From: Hyphomicrobiales bacterium
GTDB lineage: Bacteria; Pseudomonadota; Alphaproteobacteria; Rhizobiales; Devosiaceae
Length of the DNA: 61,310 nucleotides
Direction of reading: 5' to 3'
Assembly: GCA_900470445.1 (NCBI GenBank)
Contig: UCAU01000032.1
Location: 1-61,310, forward strand
A program made the position numbers and the translations under genes. Position 1 is the stretch's first letter. Each line of letters opens with the position of its first letter. Under the pieces are notes generated by a model that did no database searches, had not been told where the DNA came from, and saw nothing but the letters and a program-made list of their open reading frames with translations. Below, in pieces: positions 1 through 8,089 of the stretch.

Positions 1-2216
1 TGCTCGATGGCGGCGTTCATTTCTTCGACCAGGGCGGCATTGTGCTGGGTCATTTCGTCGAGCGTGCGGACGGCGACGTTGACCTGGCCGATTGCGGCGG
101 CCTGTTCGAGGCTCGACTTGGCGATGGCCTGCATGAGGCGGGCATTTTCGTCGACCGCGGCCAGCATGGAGGCCAATTGCTCGGCGGCATTGGAGACGAG
201 CTTGGTGCCGCCGCGCACTTCGCTGGCGCTTTGCTCGACCAGATGCTTGACGTCGGCGGAGGCAGAGGCCGCCGATTGGGCCAGGCGCCGCACTTCGACG
301 GCGACCACGGCGAAGCCCTTGCCGGCGTCGCCGGCACGGGCAGCCTCGACCGAGGCGTTGAGCGCCAGCAGGTTGGTCTGGAAGGCGATGTCGTCGATCA
401 TGCCGATAATGTTGGAAATCTTGGACGAGGCCTCGGTGATGCGCTCCATGGCGGCATTGGCCTGATCCATGGTCTGCCCGCTTTGCGCGGCGCTGGTCGA
501 AACAGTCTGCGCCTTGGTGCTGGCGGCTTCGGCCATTTTGGCATTTTCGGCGACGGTGGACGCGAGCTGCTCCATGGCGGCCGAGGTTTCCTCGATCGTC
601 GCGGCCTGTTTGGTGGTGCGTTCGGACAGATCGTTGGCGCCGGACAGGATTTCGCTGGTGGCAGCGCGCAATGTGCCCGAGATGGCCTTGGCGCCGCCGA
701 CAATCTCGGTGAGCCTGTCGGTTACCGCATTGGTGTCGTCGCGCAGCTTGGCGAAGGCGCCGCTGTAATTGCCCTGCATGCGGCGGGTGAGGTCGGTATC
801 AGCCATGGCGGCAAGCACCGCGCCGGTTTCGCCGAGGCCGCGATCGACGGTTTCGACCAGGGCATTGACGCTGCCGGCCAGGGCGTTGAGCTCGGCATCG
901 GGGAATTGGGCGTGGACACGCTTGGAGAAATCCCCCGCAATGGCGGCATCGACCACCTCGCCGAACGCAGCCTGCAACGCCACCATCATATCGGTGCGCT
1001 CGACGCGGCGCTGGATCACGGCGGCGCGTTCTTCCTCGGTCATCTGGCTGATCTTGAGGCCGTTATCGCGGAAAATCTCGACGGCGCGAGCCAGCGTGCC
1101 GATCTCGTCGGCGCGCTCAGTACCTTTGATCTCGCTGTGATAATCGCCGCCGGCGACGGCGTCGACAGTGGCGCCGAGCGTGCCCAGCGGCTTGCCGATC
1201 ATGGTGCGGATCAGGGCGAACATCACGAGGCACGCGATCAGTACGCAGATAGCGGCGAGGCCGATAACGGTGAACTGGGTTTCAGTCTGCGTCGCGGCGA
1301 GGGTAGCGAGCGGCACACTGGAAACCACGACCCATTGATCAAGCGTGCCGCCCACGGCGAAGGGAACGGCGACGCCGCGCAAGGCGGTGCCATCGGCAGA
1401 ACTCAGATCGGCCTCGGCACTGCCATTGGCGAGTGCGGTCGCGACCAGGCCGGTCAGCGGATCGGAGGCCGGCAGCGTCTGACCGATCAGGCTCGCATCC
1501 GGATGCGCGACAACCATGCCGGCGGCGGTCAGCACGGTCACGGTACCCATGGGCTTGATTTCGGCGAGGCGGGCATTGACCTCGGCCAGCGACAGATCGA
1601 CGCCGCCGGTGCCCATATAGGTGCCACCCACCATGATCGGCGCGCCGAAGGACATGATCAGCACGTCCTTGCCGCCCACGGCATAAAGATAGGGATCGAT
1701 CGCGACCATGCGGCCTTCGGCCTTGGGACGCTGGTAATAGGCGCCGGCGACCGGATCGTCATAGCCGGTCAGGGCCTCGTTGACGATCTCGCCACTGCCG
1801 CGGTTCCAATAGGGGATGTAGCGGCCGGTGGCGTCATGGCCGGGACGATTGGCGAAATCGACATCGCGACCGTCAAGTGCATTGGGCTCCCAGCCCGACC
1901 ACACGCCAAGCAGCGAAGGGTTACGCTCGAGCGTGTGCTCGAGCAGTGCGCCATAGACCGAGCGGCTGGCGGTGCGGGCTTCCTTGAGGGATTCGAGCGC
2001 CGTCACCACGCCATCGGCAGTCGCCGCCGCAGCAGAAAGGCTGGCGGCCACCTCATCGGCGACGCTGGCGGTGCTGGCGGCCTGATAGGCACGGGTCTGC
2101 CGGTCGATGGTCTGGCCCACCTGCTGGACCAGCACGAAAATGCCGATGGCAAAGACGATGGCGAGCGCCAATCCGCTCAGAATGGCAGTCTTGACCGACA
2201 GAGAGCGAAAATTCAT
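1..2216 (-). CDS. Methyl-accepting chemotaxis protein (C-terminus cut by window)
   Basis: Inner-membrane chemoreceptor that would signal to CheA/CheW. Reading from ATG at 2216: transmembrane segment at residues 8-28, a periplasmic ligand-binding region of about 280 residues that looks like a dCache fold, a second membrane segment near 317-338, HAMP, then a long helical signalling domain. The conserved hairpin tip (IDDIAFQTNLLALNA, then EAARAGDAGKGFAVVA) lies near residues 605-640. The stop is beyond the window. GC-rich and without phage features, so I read it as host chromosome flanking the prophage. A long open frame on the opposite strand is its antisense shadow. Ligand unknown. Confidence 0.95.
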   Translation of the reverse strand, partial: MNFRSLSVKTAILSGLALAIVFAIGIFVLVQQVGQTIDRQTRAYQAASTASVADEVAASLSAAAATADGVVTALESLKEARTASRSVYGALLEHTLERNPSLLGVWSGWEPNALDGRDVDFANRPGHDATGRYIPYWNRGSGEIVNEALTGYDDPVAGAYYQRPKAEGRMVAIDPYLYAVGGKDVLIMSFGAPIMVGGTYMGTGGVDLSLAEVNARLAEIKPMGTVTVLTAAGMVVAHPDASLIGQTLPASDPLTGLVATALANGSAEADLSSADGTALRGVAVPFAVGGTLDQWVVVSSVPLATLAATQTETQFTVIGLAAICVLIACLVMFALIRTMIGKPLGTLGATVDAVAGGDYHSEIKGTERADEIGTLARAVEIFRDNGLKISQMTEEERAAVIQRRVERTDMMVALQAAFGEVVDAAIAGDFSKRVHAQFPDAELNALAGSVNALVETVDRGLGETGAVLAAMADTDLTRRMQGNYSGAFAKLRDDTNAVTDRLTEIVGGAKAISGTLRAATSEILSGANDLSERTTKQAATIEETSAAMEQLASTVAENAKMAEAASTKAQTVSTSAAQSGQTMDQANAAMERITEASSKISNIIGMIDDIAFQTNLLALNASVEAARAGDAGKGFAVVAVEVRRLAQSAASASADVKHLVEQSASEVRGGTKLVSNAAEQLASMLAAVDENARLMQAIAKSSLEQAAAIGQVNVAVRTLDEMTQHNAALVEEMNAAIE

Positions 2217-2552
2217 GGCGTGAGGTTTTCCCAATGCAACTCGTACCGGACCGCACGATCCGGACAGCTCGAGGCGAATTTAGGGGAAAGCCGTTAAGGC
2301 ATCGTTTGCCGCAAAATGGCCGCAATGGCGAACGCGTCGGCAGGGTGCGCGGCGGATTTTGCAAATCTGGGAAGGAATGGTGCCCGGGACCGGAATACCA
2401 CTATTTAGGTATTTCAAAGGCTTAGCGAAAAGCTAGATTATTGTTTCTGGCGTCATTCGTTGAGGAATTTTAAATCGGTGTCTAGCTGGTTCGATTCCAA
2501 AGTTCGGAATCGAATTTACTCGAAACAGGTTTATTCCGCCGGGACTTTTTCT
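2217..2552. other. Non-coding host/prophage junction region with inverted repeat
   Basis: No convincing gene. It is more AT-rich than either side and lies between the chemoreceptor start and the first phage-like gene, so the left attachment site is probably here. A perfect 9-bp inverted repeat (TTCGATTCC at 2490-2498, GGAATCGAA at 2506-2514, 7-nt loop) could end the leftward transcript of the HIRAN gene, although no T-run follows. Each arm holds a GANTC (CcrM-type) site. The attachment core cannot be fixed without the right end of the prophage. Confidence 0.4.
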
Positions 2553-2900
2553 TCACCCCAATATCCGAATCTCCAACACTATCTGGTTGGTCCCATCCAA
2601 CAAATCGTAGTGCTCAAGCTCGGCTTGCAGGCCAACCAGACGCTTGTAATGGATTAGGTCGGACAGGACGGCGGGCACATAGCCAAGGTGGCGCTCCTCT
2701 CTGGCAGGGGCGAGCCACCATCCAACTACCTTGATGGCGTTGGGGTCGAAGTCATTGTCTGGCTCCGGCTGAAGCATCACCCCACCCGCCGCGCCATCGT
2801 CGATCGCTTCCATGAAGTCCAGGCAGTCATCGGCCCTGTAGTGCGTGCCGGCCACAGGTACGCATTGGTATAGGGGTTCAAGGTGCGGCTGGGGTTGCAT
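2553..2900 (-). CDS. HIRAN-domain protein
   Basis: A 115-residue protein that is essentially one HIRAN domain: a GTHYR segment, the core PEPDNDFDPNAIKV near residues 45-58, and HLGYVPA further on. HIRAN domains bind 3-prime DNA ends or damaged DNA; stand-alone forms occur in phages and accessory regions. ATG at 2900 follows AGGAG. A promoter with TTGACT and TTATGT (2953 to 2925) lies directly upstream. It is the leftmost phage-like gene. DNA binding is inferred from the family. Confidence 0.75.
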   Translation of the reverse strand: MQPQPHLEPLYQCVPVAGTHYRADDCLDFMEAIDDGAAGGVMLQPEPDNDFDPNAIKVVGWWLAPAREERHLGYVPAVLSDLIHYKRLVGLQAELEHYDLLDGTNQIVLEIRILG

Positions 2901-2924
2901 GGGGGTGTACTCCTACTTACTGGA

Positions 2925-3017
2925 ACATAAGAGGAACACCAGAAAAGAGTCAACGCGCACATCAAAATGCGTAATGCGCATTTAATTCTTGCATTGCGCG
3001 CGAGAATGCGTATTAAT
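2925..3017. promoter_or_regulatory. Divergent promoters around an ATGCG-N5-CGCAT operator
   Basis: Leftward promoter: TTGACT (2953-2948), 17-bp spacer, TTATGT (2930-2925), reading into the HIRAN gene. Rightward promoter: TTGCAT (2989-2994), 17-bp spacer, ATTAAT (3012-3017), reading into the small-gene operon from 3277. Between the two -35 boxes is a perfect palindromic site, ATGCG TAATG CGCAT (2967-2981), of the class found next to the CI-like repressor. Half-sites continue toward the rightward -10. Promoter calls rest on hexamer match and spacing only. Confidence 0.6.
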
Positions 3018-3276
3018 GATGAGGCAAATGAACTGGGCCAAGACCAGGGAGGCGATCATGGAATAGGCAGCGCGGCGCGCGCGGTTTGGGACACGATAGA
3101 GGCGATATGCCAGCGGCGACTTTAGCCGCGCACTTGAACGGAACGAATTGAACACGCGACCCGGAGGTGCAGGATGAGCAACGGCGGCTAGCATCGAACG
3201 ACAACGCACACAGTGACCGGCCACCACGCCGGAGGCGAGCAGGCTGCCAAAGTGCCCTGCACATTTGGAGGATGGA
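3018..3276 (+). other. Leader without convincing gene
   Basis: Lies between the rightward promoter and the first good gene at 3277. It holds very short start-stop pairs with ribosome sites (14 codons from 3016; ATG near 3174 giving four residues), which look like gene remnants or leader peptides. I see no longer frame with coding character. Confidence 0.35.
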
Positions 3277-3477
3277 ATGACCCCAGAACAGAAAATCGAA
3301 GCCGCACTCGAAATGGCCAAGAACGGTCTATCGGACGGCGCACACCACAAGCAGTGGGTCATTGACCAGTTGGTTCGCATTCTTGCCGGCGAGCGGTACG
3401 AGCAATGGGTTGCGGATGTGTCCAACGGCGAGGACGGGCCTGACACCTATGGGTGGGACGTCGGCTTGCCGGGTTAA
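3277..3477 (+). CDS. Small phage protein, 66 aa
   Basis: Starts at ATG 3277 after GGAGG; an in-frame ATG at 3265 lies upstream of that ribosome site. Contains HKQWVIDQLVRILAG, a helical stretch common in small uncharacterised phage proteins, then YEQWV. No membrane segment or enzyme motif. First clear gene of the rightward operon behind the 2989-3017 promoter. Function unknown. Confidence 0.6.
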   Translation: MTPEQKIEAALEMAKNGLSDGAHHKQWVIDQLVRILAGERYEQWVADVSNGEDGPDTYGWDVGLPG

Positions 3478-3497
3478 CGGCAGATAGGAGAGAGACA

Positions 3498-3662
3498 ATG
3501 CGAGAAGCAATTGGATACGTGATGATCGCGCTGCCCTTTGTTGGGCTCGGTGCCCTTATCTGGTCGCAGGCGGGGTTCCTAGCCACGGTCGGGCTGTTCG
3601 CCACTGTTGCCGCAGTTGTCGGCGTTATTGTCGGCGGCTGTTATCTGGCGTTCGGGTCGTGA
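3498..3662 (+). CDS. Small membrane protein, 54 aa
   Basis: ATG at 3498 behind AGGAGAG. Two hydrophobic segments, about residues 7-22 and 27-51, joined by a short WSQAG turn, so probably a two-helix inner-membrane protein. It lies 20 bp after the previous gene in the same operon. Small membrane proteins made from prophage ends often act in superinfection exclusion, but nothing in this sequence proves it. Confidence 0.55.
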   Translation: MREAIGYVMIALPFVGLGALIWSQAGFLATVGLFATVAAVVGVIVGGCYLAFGS

Positions 3663-3682
3663 AGGCGAGTGGGAGAACAAAA

Positions 3683-3790
3683 ATGGAGCCTTGGTACAAG
3701 GAGCGGACGCTGTGGGTGATTGTAGCCGTGTTCATATCGGCGCAGGTTGTCGCTGTCGCAGCAACTGGCGCACCGGCAAAGCTGTGGTAA
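3683..3790 (+). CDS. Very small membrane protein, 35 aa
   Basis: ATG at 3683 preceded by GGGAG. Residues 10-29 form one hydrophobic helix; the N-terminus is charged (WYKER). It is in line with the two genes before it, 20 bp downstream. Its short length makes coding uncertain, but ribosome site, spacing and hydrophobic core agree. Function unknown. Confidence 0.4.
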   Translation: MEPWYKERTLWVIVAVFISAQVVAVAATGAPAKLW

Positions 3791-3948
3791 GCCGCCCCGA
3801 CCAAGAGCCAGGCTTCTGGCCATCCTACCAGCCACCCGCCACACACGTCGGTGCGGCGGTCCAATACCCGATGGATGAACGCTGGCCTGACAGAGTTATG
3901 ACCGCTTATGCGCGGGATGCTGTTGCGGCACGGAAAGGGAGGAAGTGA
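3784..3948 (+). CDS. Possible small protein, 54 aa, GTG start
   Basis: The frame from GTG 3784 overlaps the end of the 35-residue gene and runs to the stop at 3946-3948. It is proline- and tryptophan-rich at first (RPDQEPGFWPSYQPP) and ends in a charged helix with AARKGRK. No good ribosome site precedes the GTG. Its last codons carry the GGGAGG ribosome site of the next gene, as in other coupled genes here. Tentative. Confidence 0.35.
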   Translation: MVSRPDQEPGFWPSYQPPATHVGAAVQYPMDERWPDRVMTAYARDAVAARKGRK

Positions 3949-4226
3949 TGGAAACGAAGTGCGAGAATTGCAAGCACTGGGGAGCCGACGGAGAGATCGG
4001 GTGGGAGGCGGCTCAAGTCGGTTTTAATCGATGCTGCGGCGTTCGCGAGCGTTGGATTATACAGGACGAAGCATCGCCAAGGCGAAACGACAAGCAGTGG
4101 ATTGAAGCACGCAAAGAAGCGCTTCGGGCTGCCAGAGCCTACGTTCAGGACGGCAGCGAGTACACTGCCGAGCTTGTAACCTCGGCAGACTTCTCCTGCG
4201 CTCTGTTCATTTCGGCCACCCAATGA
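3948..4226 (+). CDS. Cysteine-rich small phage protein, 92 aa
   Basis: ATG at 3948 follows GGGAGG and overlaps the previous stop. The N-terminus CENCKHW and the later CC pair at residues 29-30 look like a four-cysteine metal site, common in small phage proteins that start with a C-x-x-C-K-x-W signature. The middle is a charged helix (RKEALRAARAY). No known enzyme domain. Same rightward operon. Confidence 0.55.
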   Translation: METKCENCKHWGADGEIGWEAAQVGFNRCCGVRERWIIQDEASPRRNDKQWIEARKEALRAARAYVQDGSEYTAELVTSADFSCALFISATQ

Positions 4227-4555
4227 CCCTATTCTACCGTCACACCCGCACACTAAACGACATCCCCATGACATCGGCGCAATACCTGCTCTGGCGAGCC
4301 CGCCGCCGACCACGACCCATCGATGTTCCCACACCAGCCGACGCCGCAGCAGCAGTCATCAAGTTGCAGGGCGCACCGTTCTGGCGGGATACGGTCGAGT
4401 CGGATGGCGGGGGTGACGTGGACGATGAAGTGGACGCCGGTTACCTGGCTGCCATCCGCAAGGCGCCGGCCGTGGTCGGCACAGGACTGGGCCAGGTGCC
4501 TATGGAAGTCGCGCGGCGGCTGCATTGGGCTGGGTTGATCAGGAAGGTGGGGTAA
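4223..4555 (+). CDS. Hypothetical protein, 110 aa
   Basis: Starts at ATG 4223, overlapping the previous stop by ATGA; an internal ATG at 4268 is an alternative. Basic at the N-terminus (LLWRARRRPRP), acidic in the middle (DGGGDVDDEVDAG), and a C-terminal helix (VPMEVARRLHWAGLIRK). Last gene of the rightward operon. Not recognised. Confidence 0.45.
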   Translation: MTLFYRHTRTLNDIPMTSAQYLLWRARRRPRPIDVPTPADAAAAVIKLQGAPFWRDTVESDGGGDVDDEVDAGYLAAIRKAPAVVGTGLGQVPMEVARRLHWAGLIRKVG

Positions 4556-4933
4556 TTTAGGTCGCAAGTCTTGACGTTGCAGGCAGAAAATATAAGTTAA
4601 ATGTGTCCCTCACTCGAGGGGAGGAAAGGAGTTTCCACATGGAAGCTTTTTTGGTTCCCCCGGTCTTGAGGATTTCGCTTTAGAGAGCGGAATGGGCACT
4701 CTATAAAGGGGATATGGGCTAAGATCAGAACATCACCTTAGTTGCTCTAACAGCTAAGTCCGCAATCAGCGCACAGACCCATTTTTAGCATCTGCGGAGT
4801 GGGAATAGATTAAGGGTCGCTCCCTGCGGATATGGTCGATGATGGCGCGTCTGAGTGCCCCGGAAGATCGGATGGAGTCCAGGATAGGACCAACCTGACG
4901 AGATGTCCGCCAGACGGGACGCGCCATCCAGCT
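4556..4933. other. Non-coding stretch
   Basis: About 380 bp with no credible frame on either strand, AT-richer than its surroundings, between two gene groups that point toward each other. Weak C-rich/G-rich pairings exist near 4600-4625, but no clear terminator. Confidence 0.4.
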
Positions 4934-5248
4934 CTACCCATACCAAGCATCTTCCCACAGTTGCTCGACCCGCACGCCAGCCGGTCGTCGGATCCGTAGG
5001 TGACCCACATCGTCATGCATGGGCAGCCTGATAGTCACCCGAACCCAATCAGCCGTACCGCAATTACCGCACCACTGGAGCATGCCGTAGGCCGGCGTTG
5101 CAGGGTCATATACCTGCATTAGGTCAGTAGCCATGTACGCCTCTTGGCGGCGGCAGAGAACGCAGCGCACAATGAACAGCCGGTTGTCGGCCGCGACGTC
5201 ACGCAGCGTCACCGACTCGATAGCGTGCCGGCTTGGCGACATGCTCAT
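4934..5248 (-). CDS. Zinc-ribbon-like protein, 104 aa
   Basis: Two C-x-x-C knuckles, CVLC near residues 30-33 and CGNC near 60-63, suggest a small zinc ribbon. The rest is short beta-like stretches and a C-terminus VRVEQLWEDAWYG. ATG at 5248 overlaps the previous stop (ATGA), so it is coupled to the small helix-turn-helix gene at 5245-5400. Probably nucleic-acid or protein binding; no specific role visible. Confidence 0.55.
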   Translation of the reverse strand: MSMSPSRHAIESVTLRDVAADNRLFIVRCVLCRRQEAYMATDLMQVYDPATPAYGMLQWCGNCGTADWVRVTIRLPMHDDVGHLRIRRPAGVRVEQLWEDAWYG

Positions 5249-5400
5249 TTCTTGATCGGCCTCTTGACCGCCAATGCCTCGGCAACGACCGATCGGGAGT
5301 AGCCAGTCAGCTTCACGATATCTTCGGCGGACAAACCTGTGTCGCGCAGCCGGCGGATTTGCACAGCGCGGGGCGGCTTAATTTCCATGCTTGCGATCAT
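5245..5400 (-). CDS. Small helix-turn-helix protein, 51 aa
   Basis: ATG at 5400 behind AGGAG. It is almost wholly one resolvase/MarR-like helix-turn-helix: VQIRRLRDTGLSAEDIV, then LTGYSRSVVAEALA, ending in basic RPIKK. Such stand-alone helices are often small phage DNA binders. It leads a two-gene unit with the zinc-ribbon gene. Target unknown. Confidence 0.55.
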   Translation of the reverse strand: MIASMEIKPPRAVQIRRLRDTGLSAEDIVKLTGYSRSVVAEALAVKRPIKK

Positions 5401-5456
5401 ACTGTTCTCCTTTCGTTCCGGTTATGACACCAGAGCGAAAAGGAGTCCAGCATATG

Positions 5457-5485
5457 CCCGGACCCACCATCCGGGTTTTTGTTTA
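5457..5485 (+). terminator. Intrinsic terminator, rightward
   Basis: CCCGGA (5457-5462), 7-nt loop, TCCGGG (5470-5475), then five T residues. In this orientation it would stop transcription from the left-end rightward operon before it invades the leftward lytic genes. Confidence 0.6.
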
Positions 5486-5650
5486 TTTAGAACGTCGCCA
5501 GATTTGAACCACAACCGCCTGTGGGTTTCGACCTGGTATGTATAAAACAGCCTCCCTCGCCTCCGTAGGTTTCTCGCCTAGAACTGGAGGAGGTTGCTCC
5601 TCAATGTTTTCGGAATCTGTATCAGCTCGCTCAACAGTCAGTACAGTCAT
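5483..5650 (-). CDS. Small acidic protein, 55 aa (start uncertain)
   Basis: From ATG 5650 the product begins MTVLTVERADTDSENIEEQ, then a proline run and a C-terminus NPQAVVVQIWRRSK. GAGG just upstream supports this start, but ATG at 5773 would give 96 residues with a basic extension. Upstream codons in the extension look less natural. No domain recognised. Confidence 0.35.
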   Translation of the reverse strand: MTVLTVERADTDSENIEEQPPPVLGEKPTEAREAVLYIPGRNPQAVVVQIWRRSK

Positions 5651-5827
5651 CTTGCCTCTTCCATATCTTCTCCTCTCCGACTCCGCGTTTGGCGGCAGCC
5701 GGGGGTTGAGAACCTGCCGAAGAGACAGGCCGATGGTTTTTGGCTGGCGCTTTCGCAACCCTTGCTTGGACATGGCGCATCGCCCCCGGCCAAAAAATGC
5801 CAGGACGGTGCGCACGCCAATGCGCAA

Positions 5828-6191
5828 CCACTAGTGCAGGCCGCAACCATGCACTTCATCGGCAGGCGACGACGCCTCTCGCCCTCTGCCTATCTTCAGT
5901 CCGGGTTCTCACGCCCGATGCCTGATTAGCATGACTGCGTCATGACGCAAGAAGATTGGCTGGTTGTTAGTTCACGTCGTCGTGGGGGGTTCCAACACGG
6001 TGGCGGGATGGTGACGGGAAGTGTTGGAACTGGAAAAGAAAAACGCCCCAACCTTGCGGAGGGGGCGTTATGTAAAGCCAGAGTGGACAAATTACGCCGG
6101 GTCCGAAGTTTGTATATGAATTTCGGACAGCTAGGTCCTTGAGTGATACATCAAACGGTATCGCGAGCCGTCTATGATACGGTATCGGGTA
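5828..6191. other. Non-coding region with palindromes
   Basis: No convincing gene. It holds a perfect 14-bp palindrome TGCGTCATGACGCA (5935-5948) and a perfect 10-bp inverted repeat (GTTCCAACAC at 5989-5998, GTGTTGGAAC at 6021-6030, 22-nt spacer), followed by the terminator at 6033-6069. Near 6156-6190 the sequence ACGGTATCG occurs twice as a direct repeat at the 3-prime side of the dNMP kinase gene. The arrangement suggests a regulatory or structural DNA site at the end of the leftward transcript. Confidence 0.4.
6033..6069 (-). terminator. Intrinsic terminator, leftward
   Basis: Stem AACGCCCC (6042-6049) with GGGGCGTT (6062-6069), followed on the minus strand by TTTTTCTTTT. It lies after the dNMP kinase gene and is a good candidate for the end of the long leftward transcript. 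Confidence 0.75.
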
Positions 6192-6932
6192 TCACCATCC
6201 TCCAAACAGCACTTCGTCTGCCCGCGACCGCAACTCCGCGATCGATCCGACATTGTGCAGCACGATATCCGCATCAACGCCCTGTTCAGAGGCGTGGCCG
6301 CCGGCGATACCGCCCCTGCCCTGCAACTGGATCACGACACCGCCTACCTGGCGCACTACGTCCGCCTCGTTGTCGAACCGGCAATCGTCACAAACGACGC
6401 GCCCGCCGTGATTCAGAACATCGTTTGCCGTTGCGGACCACAGGCCGGTCCAGAAATCCTCGCCGATGATGTCGCGCCCAAACTGAGTGCCGAGCTGCTG
6501 CATGAAGAACCGCGGCGTCTTGCCCTGAAGGATGGCACAGGGGACTTCCTTTAGGTCGCCCTCGATGTGCGCATCTCCCAGGCCGATGGCGCGGCACATG
6601 CTTTTAAGGGGGCCGGCGAACTTCACCCGCACGTAGCCGTGCCGCTCGATCAGGTAATCGGCCAGGGTCGATTTCCCGCTGCCTGCTTGGCCGGTGAGCG
6701 CGACGACTTTGGGTAGCTTTCGGTTATCATTCGCAGGCACGGTGAGCGGCGGGCGGTGCCATTGTTCCCATGCCTTGTCGTTCATTCGATATGGCCGCGT
6801 GAACGTGTTGTCGCCAGCCTGAGCTGCGTCGGAACTGGGTGTACGGACGTAGCCGCCAGCCAACGCTGCGCCGTTGTATCCCGGCGCGTACCCCACCCGC
6901 CCTACGCTCATTCCGTTTTCTGCGCTAAGCAT
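6192..6932 (-). CDS. Deoxynucleoside monophosphate kinase-like P-loop protein
   Basis: Predicted to phosphorylate dNMPs to dNDPs for phage DNA synthesis. From ATG 6932 (after GGGAGG, just past the preceding stop) it has 246 residues: a low-complexity N-terminus, PANDN at 66-70, then the P-loop GQAGSGKST at 81-89, and a dNMP-kinase-like core with DYLIERHGY, a DDCRFDNEADVVR segment, and VVIQLQGRGG. In-frame codons continue upstream to 7019, but they overlap the previous gene in another frame. It follows an HD nucleotidase gene, a sensible nucleotide-pool pair. Substrate range is inferred. Confidence 0.7.
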   Translation of the reverse strand: MLSAENGMSVGRVGYAPGYNGAALAGGYVRTPSSDAAQAGDNTFTRPYRMNDKAWEQWHRPPLTVPANDNRKLPKVVALTGQAGSGKSTLADYLIERHGYVRVKFAGPLKSMCRAIGLGDAHIEGDLKEVPCAILQGKTPRFFMQQLGTQFGRDIIGEDFWTGLWSATANDVLNHGGRVVCDDCRFDNEADVVRQVGGVVIQLQGRGGIAGGHASEQGVDADIVLHNVGSIAELRSRADEVLFGGW

Positions 6933-6933
6933 G

Positions 6934-7632
6934 TCAGTGCCTCCCTGTTTCAATGATGCCCCAAAAATCAGCAAGGAAAGCCGCCTCCGCCTCCTCTGGC
7001 GTCCAGAACTCCAATTCAATGCCCAAAGGCTCGGTGTATGCTTGATCCACCTCCCTCATGTTTTGAGCCATCTCGTCCGCGATGATGCGATTGTCCGCCT
7101 CGTGAACGATGGCCGGCAACTCAAACGGCAGGCCGAACTTCGGTGCGACGGCCTTCAGCCAGATGCTCTCCTCCGTCGCCTTGATGATTGGCGCCAATTG
7201 CTTGGCAGGCCGGGACACATCACCAAAACCAGACAGCGCTTCCGGCGCATCGTGCAGCAAAGCGCAAAGCTGTTCCTCCGTAGAGCCACCCTGCTGCTTT
7301 ACCCACCTGGTGATGTGGACGGAATGCTCTGCCACAGATAGCCGACGACGACACGCGCCGGTATAACGGCATATGTTGGCCAGCCCGTGCGCCACGTCGT
7401 CGATGACGAAGTCTTCTGGTCGTGGATCGGTCATCCAGAAGCGGCCGGTAAATGTCGATATGTACGGGCCGGTTCTATTGCCGTCCGTATATGATGCAGC
7501 GTTATTGCCGTCCGTATATCGCTCCCGCTCGGGTGCATTATCGTTGCTGGCCTGCGGATGCTCCCGTGCGGGGGCGTCGACCGACCATGCCGGCACAGTC
7601 CAGGTAGGCTCTGCGCTCCTCACGTATCGCAT
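6934..7632 (-). CDS. HD-domain phosphohydrolase (YfbR-like 5-prime-nucleotidase family)
   Basis: Metal-dependent hydrolase, likely acting on deoxynucleoside monophosphates. ATG at 7632 (TGATG overlap), 232 residues. The N-terminal 50 residues are low-complexity with NDN and repeated YTDGN. From residue 55 it matches phage HD proteins: GPYISTFTGRFWMTDP, then His82, His103/His106 and the HD pair at 127-128 (LLHDAPEA). It precedes the dNMP kinase, so the pair probably adjusts nucleotide pools. Confidence 0.8.
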   Translation of the reverse strand: MRYVRSAEPTWTVPAWSVDAPAREHPQASNDNAPERERYTDGNNAASYTDGNRTGPYISTFTGRFWMTDPRPEDFVIDDVAHGLANICRYTGACRRRLSVAEHSVHITRWVKQQGGSTEEQLCALLHDAPEALSGFGDVSRPAKQLAPIIKATEESIWLKAVAPKFGLPFELPAIVHEADNRIIADEMAQNMREVDQAYTEPLGIELEFWTPEEAEAAFLADFWGIIETGRH

Positions 7633-7850
7633 CACACCACCTCCTTACCGCGCGCAGCAGCCCACCAAGGCTTGAGCAGTGACCACCATTCCTTGTCGGC
7701 CACTGCCGCACGCAGCCCAGCCGCGATTCCCGCTACGGCGAGCCAAACGATTGCCACAGGCAACAGGGCCAGCACGACCGCTGCGGCAAGGCCGGCGAAC
7801 AGCCAGGCCACGATGGCGCGCATGGCTTTTGATTTGATGTTCCAGATCAT
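7632..7850 (-). CDS. Small membrane protein, 72 aa
   Basis: ATG at 7850 after GAGGAG. A long hydrophobic stretch, about residues 10-45 (VAWLFAGLAAAVVLALL and on), suggests one long or two short helices, followed by KEWWSLLKPWW and a basic end. The last codons GAGGTGGTG double as the ribosome site for the HD gene. Function unknown. Confidence 0.55.
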   Translation of the reverse strand: MIWNIKSKAMRAIVAWLFAGLAAAVVLALLPVAIVWLAVAGIAAGLRAAVADKEWWSLLKPWWAAARGKEVV

Positions 7851-8089
7851 GGTGTCTCCTCGGCTTTGACGGCGAACCACTTGCCGCCTTTGAACGCGAT
7901 CGCGCCGATCCGACGCAATTTCTGCAGCGCCCGATCAGCGGCGCGACTTGCTACGCCAAGCTGGTAGCCACCACCGGCACGATCAACCGCTTCGGTAAGT
8001 TGCGTGTAGGTGAACCCACGGTGGAGTTCCATTTGTGACAGCGCGTGATCAATCACGACCGTCGAAACCTCGACGCCGTAGACCCTCAC
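7847..8089 (-). CDS. Winged-helix-like small protein, 80 aa
   Basis: GTG at 8089 overlaps the previous stop (GTGA) and follows the ribosome site AGGGGAGGG inside the previous gene. Helical FTYTQLTEAVDRAGG, then RAADRALQKLRRIGAIAFKGGKWF, resembles a small winged-helix DNA-binding fold in which a beta hairpin ends the domain. No close family recalled. Confidence 0.5.
   Translation of the reverse strand: MRVYGVEVSTVVIDHALSQMELHRGFTYTQLTEAVDRAGGGYQLGVASRAADRALQKLRRIGAIAFKGGKWFAVKAEETP

Noticed and set aside
42..2297. Long plus-strand open frame of 751 codons
   Set aside because: It is the antisense of the chemoreceptor; Gly/His/Arg-rich composition with no domain, while the minus strand encodes a complete receptor pattern.
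2485..2505. GGTTCGATTCC resembling a tRNA T arm, possible tRNA attachment site
   Set aside because: The arm pairing fails beyond three base pairs and no acceptor, D or anticodon arm is nearby.
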